A DNA stretch of 64,000 nt. Origin: Psychrobacter sp. PL19. GTDB taxonomy: Bacteria > Pseudomonadota > Gammaproteobacteria > Pseudomonadales > Moraxellaceae. Below are positions 20,670-29,927 of this stretch, piece after piece. The stretch covers positions 2,356,001 through 2,420,000 of the forward strand of contig NZ_JAGING010000001.1 of NCBI RefSeq assembly GCF_017875835.1. Reading direction: 5' to 3'. A program made the position numbers and the translations under genes. The notes beneath the pieces were generated by a model, which had not been told where the DNA came from, did not search any database, and saw only the letters and a program-made list of their open reading frames with translations. Numbering within the stretch: position 1 is the first letter of the stretch; every line of letters starts with the position of its first letter.

Positions 20670-22514
20670 ATGACGCAAAGCGAAATGATGATGCACAGCG
20701 AATACCGGGACGAATATTGCGGGGCTGTAACCGAAAGCTTGTTAGAGCAAACCATTAGTATCGTCGGCTGGGTACATCGTCGCCGTGATCACGGTGGGGT
20801 GATTTTCTTAGACATGCGTGATCGCGCCGGTATTCTACAGGTAGTTGTGGATCCCGATACCCCAGAAGCCTTTGCTATTGCTGATGTTGTGCGTCCTGAA
20901 TATGTACTTAAAATTACTGGCCGCGTTCGTCGCCGTTACGAGGGTACTGAAAACGCCAATATGACCAGTGGTCAAGTTGAGCTATTAGGCAAAGAAATTG
21001 AAGTCCTAGCTAAATCTGAAACCCCGCCGTTCCCGCTAAATGATGAGAACACCACGGTTTCAGAAGAACTACGCCTGAAGTATCGTTATCTTGATATGCG
21101 CCGCCCGCAAATGCAAGATCGCATGGTCTTTCGTGCCAAAGCCACTTCATCGATTCGCCGTTATTTAGACGATCACGGCTTCTTGGATGTTGAGACCCCT
21201 ATTCTGACCAAGGCCACTCCTGAGGGCGCTCGAGATTATCTCGTACCTTCGCGTACGCGTCCGGGTAGCTTCTTTGCTTTGCCGCAGTCGCCCCAGTTAT
21301 TTAAGCAACTGTTGATGGTGGCAGGTTTTGATCGTTATTATCAAATTGCCAAGTGCTTCCGCGATGAAGACTTGCGTGCCGATCGTCAGCCTGAATTTAC
21401 CCAAGTGGATATTGAGACTTCTTTTCTTAACGAAGAAGAGATCATGAATATCAACGAAGGTCTCATTAAGCACGTATTTAAGACCATGTTGGACGTTGAA
21501 TTTGAGCAGTTTCCGCGGATGACTTACTTCGAGGCCATGCGTGACTATGCGTCAGACAAACCTGACTTACGTATTCCATTGAAGTTGGTCGATGTCGCAG
21601 ATCTTATGCAAAGCGTTGATTTCAAAGTCTTCGCCGGCCCTGCTAACGACCCTAAAGGCCGTGTGGCAGCGCTACGTATTCCTAATGGTAGTTCCATTAG
21701 CCGTAAGCAAATTGATGAATATACTAAGTTTGTTGGTATCTATGGCGCACGTGGTTTGGCTTATATTAAAGTCAACGATGCCAGTAACATCAACAATGGC
21801 GTGGATAAAGAGTCAGGCTTACAATCACCAATCATCAAAAATATGACTGATGACGTGCTTGCTAGCCTCATTGAACGCACTGGCGCCCAAGATGGCGATA
21901 TTATCTTCTTTGGTGCGGATAAAGCCAAGGTTGTGAATGATGCAATGGGTGCGCTTCGTCAAAAAATTGGTCTTGATCTTGAGATGGCTACTTGTCAGTG
22001 GGCGCCACTATGGGTGACTGACTTCCCAATGTTTGAAGAAACTGACGATGGCAAATGGACCTCAATGCATCACCCATTTACCAAGCCTAAAGGCTCAGTT
22101 GAAGAATTGAAAGACAATCCAGCAACGGCTCTTTCTATCGCCTATGATATGGTACTGAATGGTACTGAAATCGGTGGCGGTAGCTTACGTATCAATACGC
22201 TTGAGATGCAGAAAGCGGTATTTGAAGCCCTGGGTATCGACGAGCAAGAAGCCGAAGATAAGTTTGGCTTCTTGCTGGACGCCTTGAAATTTGGTGCGCC
22301 GCCGCATGGTGGTTTGGCATTTGGTTTAGATCGCTTAATTATGCTCATGGTAGATGCCAGCTCCATTCGTGATGTGATAGCATTCCCAAAAACCAAAACA
22401 GCAGAGTGTCCATTGACCCAAGCGCCAGCTGAAGTTGACAGCAGACAACTACGTGAGCTTGGTATCCGTGTGCGTGAAAAAGTGCAGGCTGACACTAACA
22501 AACCTGCCCAATAA
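20670..22514 (+). CDS. aspS: Aspartyl-tRNA synthetase
   Basis: A 614-residue class II synthetase that charges tRNA-Asp. The N-terminal OB-fold anticodon domain carries [20 protein letters not shown]. The catalytic core has the bacterial pattern [20 protein letters not shown], class II motif 2 with [19 protein letters not shown], and motif 3 in [13 protein letters not shown]. An insertion domain between motifs 2 and 3 (roughly residues 290-420) is normal for bacterial AspRS. Whether it is discriminating or also charges tRNA-Asn cannot be judged without knowing if asnS exists. The start is uncertain by a few codons ([16 protein letters not shown]); Met 6-8 are alternatives, and the ribosome site is weak. 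Confidence 0.96.
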   Translation: MTQSEMMMHSEYRDEYCGAVTESLLEQTISIVGWVHRRRDHGGVIFLDMRDRAGILQVVVDPDTPEAFAIADVVRPEYVLKITGRVRRRYEGTENANMTSGQVELLGKEIEVLAKSETPPFPLNDENTTVSEELRLKYRYLDMRRPQMQDRMVFRAKATSSIRRYLDDHGFLDVETPILTKATPEGARDYLVPSRTRPGSFFALPQSPQLFKQLLMVAGFDRYYQIAKCFRDEDLRADRQPEFTQVDIETSFLNEEEIMNINEGLIKHVFKTMLDVEFEQFPRMTYFEAMRDYASDKPDLRIPLKLVDVADLMQSVDFKVFAGPANDPKGRVAALRIPNGSSISRKQIDEYTKFVGIYGARGLAYIKVNDASNINNGVDKESGLQSPIIKNMTDDVLASLIERTGAQDGDIIFFGADKAKVVNDAMGALRQKIGLDLEMATCQWAPLWVTDFPMFEETDDGKWTSMHHPFTKPKGSVEELKDNPATALSIAYDMVLNGTEIGGGSLRINTLEMQKAVFEALGIDEQEAEDKFGFLLDALKFGAPPHGGLAFGLDRLIMLMVDASSIRDVIAFPKTKTAECPLTQAPAEVDSRQLRELGIRVREKVQADTNKPAQ

Positions 22515-22566
22515 ATGGTCTAGTTATGCACAGATATTTGTTATGGTGTAATCAAAATCTACAATG

Positions 22567-22631
22567 GGACACCTTAAACCAAAGTTCTTTGTATTGCAGA
22601 TTTTTGCAATATAAAGAACGGCACTGTGTCC
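22567..22631. other. Long hairpin between aspS and the acyltransferase gene
   Basis: A 15-bp stem with one mismatch pairs 22584-22598 with 22605-22619 around a 6-nt loop. Outside it, GGACAC at 22567-22572 can pair with GTGTCC at 22626-22631. There is no T-run after it, so it is not a standard terminator. It might be an RNA processing, attenuation or stability element in an aspS-acyltransferase transcript. Confidence 0.65.
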
Positions 22632-22665
22632 TATCACCATATGACTCATTATCATGTGAGCAGCC

Positions 22666-23637
22666 ATGAATCCGTTTCATATTTTTAAAGTCGTGCCATT
22701 GTCTGTGTTACAGATATTGGCACGTTTTGTTGCTTGGATAATGGTGTTACTACCCAATCTCAGTATCGTGCGTACTATTGATATTAATTTAGCGCTAATC
22801 ACCCCCGCCTTATCTGCTGCCCAAAAACAAACTATAATGAAAGACATCGTCAGGCATCAATGTCTGAGTAGCGTCGAGTCCATGAAAAGCTGGGCCATGC
22901 CGCCTAAATGGAGCATCGCACAAATTCGTGACGTGCATAATAAAGACATTTTGCTAGAGGGATTGGCCAATCCCAATGGCATGCTAGCCATCGTGCCGCA
23001 CCTAGGTACCTGGGAGATGATGAATGCGTGGCTTAATCAGTTTGGCTCACCTACCATCATGTATAAGCCCGTTAAAGGTAAGGTCATCAACGACTTTATA
23101 CTACAGGGCCGAGCGCGACTTAACGCAACCTTAGTACCGACCGACGGTAGCGGCGTCAAAGCTATTTTTAAGACTCTTAAGCAAGGCGGCTTTAGCATTG
23201 TCCTACCTGACCATGTCCCTGACCCTTCAGGCGGCGTAATCGTGCCCTTCTTTGGGGTTGAAACCTTGACCAGTACCTTGGCCTCGAAACTGGCTAGCAA
23301 AACCAAATGCGCCTTAGTCGGTGTGTCTTGTATTCGCCGTGATGATGGCTGTGGTTTCGATATATTTTGCTATAAACTCGATAACCCTGCGCTGTATGAT
23401 CGTGACGCGGCGACTTCTACCCATGCCTTAAATCAAGCCATGGAGCAGATGATCGAGGACAGACTCAGTCATTATATGTGGGGTTATCGGCGCTTTAAGC
23501 ATATACCTGGCTTAAATAATCCTTACAATACCACTGAAAGTGCGCTGGCAGATTTTATTCGGGTTAGTCATTTTAAATCCTCGGCTCAATCTGGCCACGA
23601 CGACAGTAAAAATAACGTAGACTATGATAATTGGTAA
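22666..23637 (+). CDS. LpxL/HtrB-family lipid A acyltransferase
   Basis: A 323-residue member of the lysophospholipid acyltransferase family that adds secondary acyl chains to lipid A. An N-terminal hydrophobic helix (about residues 10-33, ARFVAWIMVLLPN) anchors it to the inner membrane. The catalytic H-x4-E motif is HLGTWE with H112 and E117. Further blocks are the KPVKGK region, LPDHVPDPSGGVIVPFFG and the C-terminal YMWGYRRFKHIPG, all typical of LpxL/LpxM proteins. The Asp/Asn-rich tail after that is not conserved. It lies at the start of a large surface-glycan locus, which fits a lipid A role. LpxL versus LpxM cannot be settled from sequence alone. Confidence 0.9.
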   Translation: MNPFHIFKVVPLSVLQILARFVAWIMVLLPNLSIVRTIDINLALITPALSAAQKQTIMKDIVRHQCLSSVESMKSWAMPPKWSIAQIRDVHNKDILLEGLANPNGMLAIVPHLGTWEMMNAWLNQFGSPTIMYKPVKGKVINDFILQGRARLNATLVPTDGSGVKAIFKTLKQGGFSIVLPDHVPDPSGGVIVPFFGVETLTSTLASKLASKTKCALVGVSCIRRDDGCGFDIFCYKLDNPALYDRDAATSTHALNQAMEQMIEDRLSHYMWGYRRFKHIPGLNNPYNTTESALADFIRVSHFKSSAQSGHDDSKNNVDYDNW

Positions 23638-23804
23638 TACAATGTACATAGTGAATATTCACAAATAATAAATATTTGAATGTCTAGGCATATCAATAAT
23701 TTAAGCCATACTAATAATACTCCTATCTGTAAGCCTTGTAGTATTCCTAAGCCTTCTGGCTTTTTAAATCATTAACTCCTTATTCCCATCAATACGAGCG
23801 TACC

Positions 23805-24605
23805 ATGGCAACTGACGTAACTGAAACCTCATCGACTGGCCAAACTCAAACAGATAGCAGTACGCCTGAGCAGCGCTATATTATCTGTATGAAATGGGGT
23901 GACAAGTATGGACCTGAGTACGTCAACCGCCTATATAATATGGTCAATCGACATCTAACGCTAGACTTTCAGATGGTCTGCTTGACCGACGACAGTACTG
24001 GCATTGATCCTGCTATACAATGCTATCCGATACCTGAGCTTAATTTACCACCAGGTCCTGAACGCGGTTGGAAAAAACTAACTACCTTTAAGCACGATCT
24101 GTATGATCTTAAAGGTACCGCCCTGTTTTTAGATATTGATATTGTGATCGTTGATAATATAGACGGCTTCTTTACCCACAAGGCTGAGTATGAGGATAGC
24201 GTGGTCATCATTCGTGACTGGAAAAAGCCATGGCGGATGATTGGTAACAGCTCTGTCTATCGTTTCAATGTGGGCATGGACACCTACCCTGACCTACTCG
24301 ATAGCTTTGAGCGTAATTTTGAGACTATTCGTCTGCAAGTTCGCCATGAACAAGCTTATCTCTCTAACTACTTGCGTGAGCACCACCATCTAGAGTATTG
24401 GGATAAAACCTGGTGTGTTAGCTTTAAGTATCAATGTGTTGCACCGATCCCTTTTAACTTATTACGCGCACCGATCCTACCTAAGGGCGCAAAAATCGTT
24501 GTCTTCCATGGTGAGATCAACCCACCAGACGCTATTAATGGCGGCGGTGGTAAATGGTACCGTCATGTCAAGCCCAGTCCATGGCTAAAAGCATACTGGC
24601 AATAA
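23805..24605 (+). CDS. Putative glycosyltransferase (GT-A, DxD)
   Basis: A 266-residue protein that looks like a GT-A sugar transferase. The segment FLDIDIVIVDNIDGFF contains a DxD metal-binding motif after a hydrophobic strand. Upstream are YIICMKWGDKYGPEYVN and WKKLTTFKHDLYDLKG; downstream are EQAYLSNYLRE and the C-terminal VVFHGEINPPDA, where His-x-Gly is typical of nucleotide-sugar binding at the end of GT8-like enzymes. The first 20 residues are Thr/Ser-rich and may not be part of the fold. It follows the lipid A acyltransferase on the same strand and probably adds a sugar to the lipooligosaccharide core. Donor and acceptor are not known. Confidence 0.8.
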   Translation: MATDVTETSSTGQTQTDSSTPEQRYIICMKWGDKYGPEYVNRLYNMVNRHLTLDFQMVCLTDDSTGIDPAIQCYPIPELNLPPGPERGWKKLTTFKHDLYDLKGTALFLDIDIVIVDNIDGFFTHKAEYEDSVVIIRDWKKPWRMIGNSSVYRFNVGMDTYPDLLDSFERNFETIRLQVRHEQAYLSNYLREHHHLEYWDKTWCVSFKYQCVAPIPFNLLRAPILPKGAKIVVFHGEINPPDAINGGGGKWYRHVKPSPWLKAYWQ

Positions 24606-24712
24606 GCTAAGTTTGATCGCTTATTATCTTTTAGCCCTATGGAACAAACTACAATTAGTGAGCATGCTAGCTATGAAAACAGACAATTGCACAACATGGT
24701 TGAGAGCAACGA

Positions 24713-25585
24713 GTGGAAAATAATATGGTGTTAACTTGGGGGCTACCGCCTACCGCTAGATTCAATATTAATAACCAACTGATTACCATCCGTGCTTTTG
24801 ATGCCAATGACGCACAGCAAAGCCTGCATAAACAAGCAGTCAATATTATCGCCTCTGGCCCTTCTATTGCCAGCTTAGCGTTCTCAGAAATGCTAGATGA
24901 CCCTACTATTTTTGTCAACGGCAGTATTAGCCTCATTGATCAGTATGAGTTCACCGAAGTCGTCGGTTATGTGATTAGTGATGCGCGCTTTATTCACCAT
25001 CAGCCTGAGATCTTACGAAAACATTATACCGGCCAGCCTTTGTATGCAACCTTGGCTGTATTAGAGGCAATGGCAGTAACCCACCCTGATATCATGCGCA
25101 CTTATCATGCAGCTATACGTGTGTTATACCCTGTCGATCGGCCTTGGGGGGTCAAGTCAAATCGGCTGTTATTTAGTAAATTAGCTTTTAGAAAAAAATT
25201 ACTCAATAAAAAAAAGCCGTTGTCCTACTTTACAGATCATCCAAACTTTATTATTGATAGTAGTCATAAGCCTAACCCCGTTGGCGCCTCTCTTAATATT
25301 ACTTATGGCTTTGTAGAAGCCGGAACTGTCACCTATGTGGCAACCCAATTAGCATTCTCACGCCATGCTTCGACCATTCATCTGTACGGAATTGATCTGC
25401 TTAATAGTAGTCAGCCGCGGTTTTACGAAAATGAAGACAATAGCGCACCGAGTAAACTTGATAAAGCGATTCGCGATCGTATCGTGCCATCGTTTAATTT
25501 ATTGGGTAAGGCCTACAAAGAGCACGGCGTATCAGTGATTAATCACTCGCCTGTTTCTAAATTCTTATTCGACGGTTTGGATTAA
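24713..25585 (+). CDS. Putative LPS-core glycosyltransferase with GT42/DUF115-like motifs
   Basis: A 290-residue protein not clearly assignable. Its early segment VNIIASGPSIASL resembles the GxGPS nucleotide-binding loop of GT42 sialyltransferases and of MptE-like (DUF115) proteins. VGYVISDARFI follows at the expected distance, and IHLYGIDLL resembles the late xLxGIDF block of GT42 enzymes. Kdo-transferase-like WaaZ proteins are another possibility. The start is uncertain: GTG at 24713 and ATG at 24725 are both possible. A 31-codon ORF (24639-24734) in another frame overlaps the start. It lies 107 bp after the putative glycosyltransferase gene, with its stop 5 bp from the end of the convergent GT4 gene. 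Confidence 0.6.
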   Translation: MENNMVLTWGLPPTARFNINNQLITIRAFDANDAQQSLHKQAVNIIASGPSIASLAFSEMLDDPTIFVNGSISLIDQYEFTEVVGYVISDARFIHHQPEILRKHYTGQPLYATLAVLEAMAVTHPDIMRTYHAAIRVLYPVDRPWGVKSNRLLFSKLAFRKKLLNKKKPLSYFTDHPNFIIDSSHKPNPVGASLNITYGFVEAGTVTYVATQLAFSRHASTIHLYGIDLLNSSQPRFYENEDNSAPSKLDKAIRDRIVPSFNLLGKAYKEHGVSVINHSPVSKFLFDGLD

Positions 25586-25590
25586 TCCTG

Positions 25591-26754
25591 TCATTTCTTT
25601 CTCTCTAACACCTCACCAAACTCTAAATATTGCCGAGCGACATGCTTGGGTAATAGCTGCTGATTGAAGGGTACTTTATAGTGCGCTATATTCTCTACTG
25701 CCTGAATTATTAGCTGTGCTAATGCGTCGATGTCCCCTACTGGTACTAAGTTCTGTTCAGGTAATAACTCTCTTGGGCCAAATGGACAATCCGTACTAAT
25801 CACTGAAACACCTAATACTTGCGCCTCGACAATCACATAACCAAACCCTTCAAATTTGGAGGTCAGTACTAGTAATGCTGCGCCGGCAATTAATGGATAA
25901 GGATTGGCCTGAAACCCCAAAAACTTAACGCTATCAGCAATACCCAGTTCCATAGCCAACTGTTTAATCTCATCTTCAAGCTTGCCTTTACCCACCAATA
26001 CCAGAGGTAGCTTTGGTTTGGTTTGGGCATAGGCTTGCAACAAGTCTTGATGACCTTTCATAATATCAAACGATGCCACATGAATCAGATAGCCTTTGAC
26101 GGTTAAACCAAATTGATCGATAGTCGGCGACAATGCTGCTGCTCTTTTGATTTCATAGACATCACATGGGTTATAAATAGTTGTCGTTCTATGAGCCTCA
26201 ACTACATTGTCAGCCCCATTATTAGCTCTATATTCATGGTTGCCTATAAGCGCTAGTAAATCCTTACGTGCACCATCACTAACACAGCTACAAGGATGAG
26301 CGCCATATACCATTGTCAAATGCGCGATAATTTGAGCAGGTGTGGTTGCTAGCTGATCTTGGAATTGTCTGGATAACGCAGTATGTAATACATTGACAAT
26401 ATTTGGCAGGTTGCTATAGGCCATAATCCAGTTTACTTTGTAGATGTTGGCTAATATTAGATTCGGCACCCCTATGTTTTGTAAAACATAATCATCTATG
26501 CGTTTGGCAACTACTTTATAAGCCGCCGCTTGCTCAGAGCTTTCTTCAAAGACCGCAGGATTATGGGCCTGATTGTACGGTACCACATGATGTTGGACAC
26601 GAGGATCTAGTGGCATATCTTGAGTATCTTCTAGACAAAGTACATGAACACGATAATCCATCTTCACATAAACACGCGCTAATGTGGTTACCATACGTTC
26701 AGCACCACGGCCTTCTAGGGCTTTTAATATCAGCAAAATAATAGGTTGGCTCAT
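25591..26754 (-). CDS. Glycosyltransferase family 4
   Basis: A 387-residue GT-B enzyme. The N-terminal strand-loop PIILLILKALEGRGAERMV is the typical GT4 start with the glycine/basic loop. The C-terminal domain has VGKGKLEDEIKQLA, VKFLGFQANPYPLIAGA and the donor-binding E-x7-E region SKFEGFGYVIVEAQVLG, followed by STDCPFGPREL. GT4 enzymes retain anomeric configuration and use nucleotide-activated sugars. I start at the ATG at 26754; the longer frame opens with a TTG at 26775 that has no better ribosome site. It is read opposite to the gene just upstream and ends 5 bp from it, so the two converge. Probable role: adding a hexose or heptose in the lipooligosaccharide core. Confidence 0.9.
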   Translation of the reverse strand: MSQPIILLILKALEGRGAERMVTTLARVYVKMDYRVHVLCLEDTQDMPLDPRVQHHVVPYNQAHNPAVFEESSEQAAAYKVVAKRIDDYVLQNIGVPNLILANIYKVNWIMAYSNLPNIVNVLHTALSRQFQDQLATTPAQIIAHLTMVYGAHPCSCVSDGARKDLLALIGNHEYRANNGADNVVEAHRTTTIYNPCDVYEIKRAAALSPTIDQFGLTVKGYLIHVASFDIMKGHQDLLQAYAQTKPKLPLVLVGKGKLEDEIKQLAMELGIADSVKFLGFQANPYPLIAGAALLVLTSKFEGFGYVIVEAQVLGVSVISTDCPFGPRELLPEQNLVPVGDIDALAQLIIQAVENIAHYKVPFNQQLLPKHVARQYLEFGEVLERKK

Positions 26755-27029
26755 AGAGGTCTTTATATTACTCAATAGTTAGCAAACAAATATTAATAGC
26801 TGGTGGTAAACAAATATAATTTGGTTTGGCAAGCTTGTTTTTAGGCAAAGATAACTCTTTAACTCATTTTGCTACTTGTCTAGATATAGCTATCGATACC
26901 TCTGATGAAACAAAGCTTATTAGCATGTTCTTTGGCGTCACTTAAAGCTTTATAGCTTTGAGATCGTCGCCTATATCGCAGCGAGCTCAACACTCTGGTA
27001 ATGTAATACTGAATAGTAATCAACCACAA

Positions 27030-27830
27030 TTATTCTTTATAATTAATTTTCTTTGTTCTGTAACCCTGTAAAGCTAGAAATATCTTGAGAGGACATTCTT
27101 TTAACTGTTTCTGTAATCTCATTAATTCTCTGTTAAATTTCGTAGAAGGCTTAGGCTTTACGATAGTTTGCAGTGGTATCCTTTCATCCTCAAGTACACT
27201 ATCAAACTTTACTTCATGTTCATTGTAAATCTTATCTTGAATACATATTGCAGGAGACAGCTGATAAACCCTTTGTTCATTACCAGCAACGAGTTGACTA
27301 AATACTAAATGATCAACTGGGCAGTCTATACCTTGCTCCTGCACTATGGACAGTAGTTTTGCAGCACCTTTATGGCTAATAATATAGCCTGCCGTACCCA
27401 TATGAGGACTCTTTATATGACAGAGCCTATGTGGTGGTAAGACATTCACACCGTTATCGATAACCACGTTATCATACATAGTCTCAAGTTTAATGACATC
27501 AAAATCATTGGGTAACCAATCAAGCGTATCTAAAATCTCCTTAGCATTCTTAGAAAAGTAAATATCATCTTCAAACACTATTAAGTAAGGTAGTTTTTGC
27601 ATTACGACTTGCTGCCACAAACAATAATGACTGAGATAACAGGCCACCTCGCCCACAGATACTTTGTCTAAATTGGCTATAATTTCGTATTTTTTTAAAA
27701 TATCAGGCACTTGTAACTTATTAATAGCATCAAAGTATCTGAAATTGAGCTTATTTTTTGCAAACAAAGCATTGATATGCTGGCGGCGCTCTTGGTCACT
27801 TATAAGACTAACGACAAATATATTTTTCAT
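27030..27830 (-). CDS. Glycosyltransferase family 25
   Basis: A 266-residue member of the GT25 family (LgtB/Lex1-type beta-galactosyltransferases of lipooligosaccharide). The family marks are the N-terminal IFVVSLISDQERRQHI, the FRYFDAINK block, VSVGEVACYLSHYCLW, and YLIVFEDDIYFS with the metal-binding acidic cluster, then GTAGYIISHKGAAKLL and PVDHLVF. A basic C-terminal tail (TKFNRELMRLQKQLKE) could bind the inner membrane face. It is read opposite to the three-gene group that follows. Galactose transfer is the typical activity in the family but the donor is inferred only. Confidence 0.9.
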   Translation of the reverse strand: MKNIFVVSLISDQERRQHINALFAKNKLNFRYFDAINKLQVPDILKKYEIIANLDKVSVGEVACYLSHYCLWQQVVMQKLPYLIVFEDDIYFSKNAKEILDTLDWLPNDFDVIKLETMYDNVVIDNGVNVLPPHRLCHIKSPHMGTAGYIISHKGAAKLLSIVQEQGIDCPVDHLVFSQLVAGNEQRVYQLSPAICIQDKIYNEHEVKFDSVLEDERIPLQTIVKPKPSTKFNRELMRLQKQLKECPLKIFLALQGYRTKKINYKE

Positions 27831-28263
27831 TAAGGCAACTTTATTTATTTTGATTAAACCACTATCGTATGTAGACTGTTCTAAGAAAGTATAATTGTAT
27901 GATAAAAAATGATGCTCTACCAGAAAGTTCGGTAGTGTTTAATGAGTGCTTTTTAAATAAAATTTTTAAAGATGATAACATTGGAAGTTCTTTAAGGCTT
28001 TTAGTTTTAGAAAAATAATATGTAGAGTCATAGGTTTCTCTATGTAATTTTTTGATGGTTATGTCTTATATTTATGTAAATAATGTGATTAATCAGTTAG
28101 TTATAACTAAAATTTTGTAGCCTTACTGTTTTAATATTATCACAAACACAGTATTTATATCTTAAAATGAATATATAGGGTTAGATAAATAGATTGGCTT
28201 TATTGACCAATATTTAGATATTTATCTAGCCATAATTATTTTCATTAGTAGGATCTTTAATGT
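27831..28263. other. AT-rich divergent intergenic region
   Basis: About 430 bp, markedly richer in A and T than the surroundings. It separates the GT25 gene from the plus-strand group. No ORF with coding character was found; it must contain promoters for both directions. Confidence 0.5.
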
Positions 28264-29037
28264 ATGACGACATCTTCAAATTGGTACAGGAAACTTACTT
28301 TACTTTTTAAAAGTGAAAAAACACTTAACGCCAACACAATTATCAGAGCATTTACTAATAAAAATATGGATGAAATGAAGGTGATAATTATTACAGAAAC
28401 AATGTGTGAACCTATTAATTCATCTAATAATACTCGAATTAAAGATCTTACACGCCATTTGGATAACCTAAAACATCAATTTATTGGTCAATCAGAACTG
28501 TGTTTTTACCACGCAACACTAATTGTATTACTACGCCGAGATTATAAGCCTAAAGAAACGTTTGCTGAATTTGAGATGATATGGACAATAGAAAGCGATT
28601 ATCTATTGAACAATTTATCGCTTCGCTGGATTATCTCCGCTTGTGACACCTTCATTGATCATACAGAAGACACGACTAGAGCTGCTATTCTGATGAATGT
28701 TACCACTCTAATTAACACCTTAAAAGTATATGAAACCAAGCAGTTTTTACAGTTAAATAATACTATTGAACAGGAAACGTTATTAGAGGATAAAATTAAT
28801 GCGCTTTATCGCACCCATCTGCCACTATATGACAGTCTTACTTATTTTCGTATTGGGACCGATGATACTCTAAAAAACATGCGCCTCCGCTATCAACAGT
28901 TTTATGACCTCGATAAACTAGCAACGACTATGTTATTATTTGTTTTTGACAGGCTACAAAATAATGATAGTGCCTTTTCTACTTTGCGAGCCCTGCATAA
29001 GGATAACAAGTCTAAATGGTGGGTTGATAGCTATTAG
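28264..29037 (+). CDS. Hypothetical protein in glycan locus
   Basis: A 257-residue protein that I do not recognise. It has no signal peptide and no membrane segment. It is probably mostly alpha-helical and cytoplasmic, with a Thr/Asn-rich composition. It has no DxD or Rossmann-type motif that would mark it as a glycosyltransferase. AGGA precedes the start. It is the first gene of an AT-rich plus-strand group with two glycosyltransferases (gaps of 84 and 110 bp), so a role in glycan assembly or in control of chain length is possible. The base composition of this group differs from the housekeeping genes, which suggests lateral transfer. No function is proposed. Confidence 0.7.
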   Translation: MTTSSNWYRKLTLLFKSEKTLNANTIIRAFTNKNMDEMKVIIITETMCEPINSSNNTRIKDLTRHLDNLKHQFIGQSELCFYHATLIVLLRRDYKPKETFAEFEMIWTIESDYLLNNLSLRWIISACDTFIDHTEDTTRAAILMNVTTLINTLKVYETKQFLQLNNTIEQETLLEDKINALYRTHLPLYDSLTYFRIGTDDTLKNMRLRYQQFYDLDKLATTMLLFVFDRLQNNDSAFSTLRALHKDNKSKWWVDSY

Positions 29038-29121
29038 CTCTTTATTTTCTTTGCTAATTTAATTAGTTATTTAGGACTATCACTTTAATTTTATTCTTCA
29101 CCAATTTTTATAGAGTTATCA

Positions 29122-29817
29122 ATGACTACAACTTCTAACCCTTTATCTTTCACCAACACAAACGCTAAAGACAGTTTCATAGTATGTTGTTTTTATACTG
29201 AAAGCTACCGTGCTCATGCCTTAGCTTTAAAACAGTCACTTGACGAGTTTGATTTGAATTATTATTTTAAAGAAGTTGAAGACGCAGGTTACTGGGAAGC
29301 AAACACCCGTATTAAACCGCATTTCATCTTAGAATGCTTACAGCAATTTCCTGATAAGAATGTTTTATATTTAGATGCAGATGCTCTAGTAAAAAAGTCA
29401 TTAGATTATTTTAACCATATCACTGCTGACGTTGCTTTTTATAAGACCAAGGGTATGCCAGGTATGTCTCATGACTATTTAGCAAGTACAATGTTTTTTA
29501 ATAATACAAAAAATACTATCAATCTTGTTCAACAGTGGATCGCTGAGCAAACAGATGGTAAGCGTACACAAGTCGATCAAGATAGTCTTGATTCTGCTAT
29601 GAACAAACTAGAAGCTACTATATCAGTTGAGTCCCTAAATCCAGGGTATATAAAAATATTCGATAAGGATTATGATGGTGACGTTTATATCGAGCAATAT
29701 CAGGCTAGTAGAGGTCAAACCAAACTTAAGAGACAAAAAATAAGACGGCGTAATAGATTTCTCATATTTTCAGTCCTATTAGTAATATTGCTGCTCATCA
29801 TAGCTATTTTTAATTAG
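29122..29817 (+). CDS. Putative glycosyltransferase with C-terminal membrane anchor
   Basis: A 231-residue GT-A-like protein. The strand and metal site NVLYLDADALVKK hold a DxD motif. FIVCCFYTESYRAHALALKQSL resembles the start of nucleotide-diphospho-sugar transferases, and QVDQDSLDSAM fits the acceptor-binding part. After residue 200 comes a very basic segment (KLKRQKIRRRNR) followed directly by a C-terminal hydrophobic helix, LIFSVLLVILLLIIAIF. That makes a tail-anchored protein with its enzyme domain in the cytoplasm, which is uncommon for this type. It lies between the unknown gene and a GT8 gene, both on the same strand. Substrates are unknown. Confidence 0.8.
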   Translation: MTTTSNPLSFTNTNAKDSFIVCCFYTESYRAHALALKQSLDEFDLNYYFKEVEDAGYWEANTRIKPHFILECLQQFPDKNVLYLDADALVKKSLDYFNHITADVAFYKTKGMPGMSHDYLASTMFFNNTKNTINLVQQWIAEQTDGKRTQVDQDSLDSAMNKLEATISVESLNPGYIKIFDKDYDGDVYIEQYQASRGQTKLKRQKIRRRNRFLIFSVLLVILLLIIAIFN

Positions 29818-29927
29818 CTATTTTAACATTAACTGATTTGAGTAAGATTCATCTCTTACTCAAATTAATAACATAGACAATCAATGTACTTAATGATTCA
29901 ATTTTATCTTATTTAAGAGAGTGCAGT

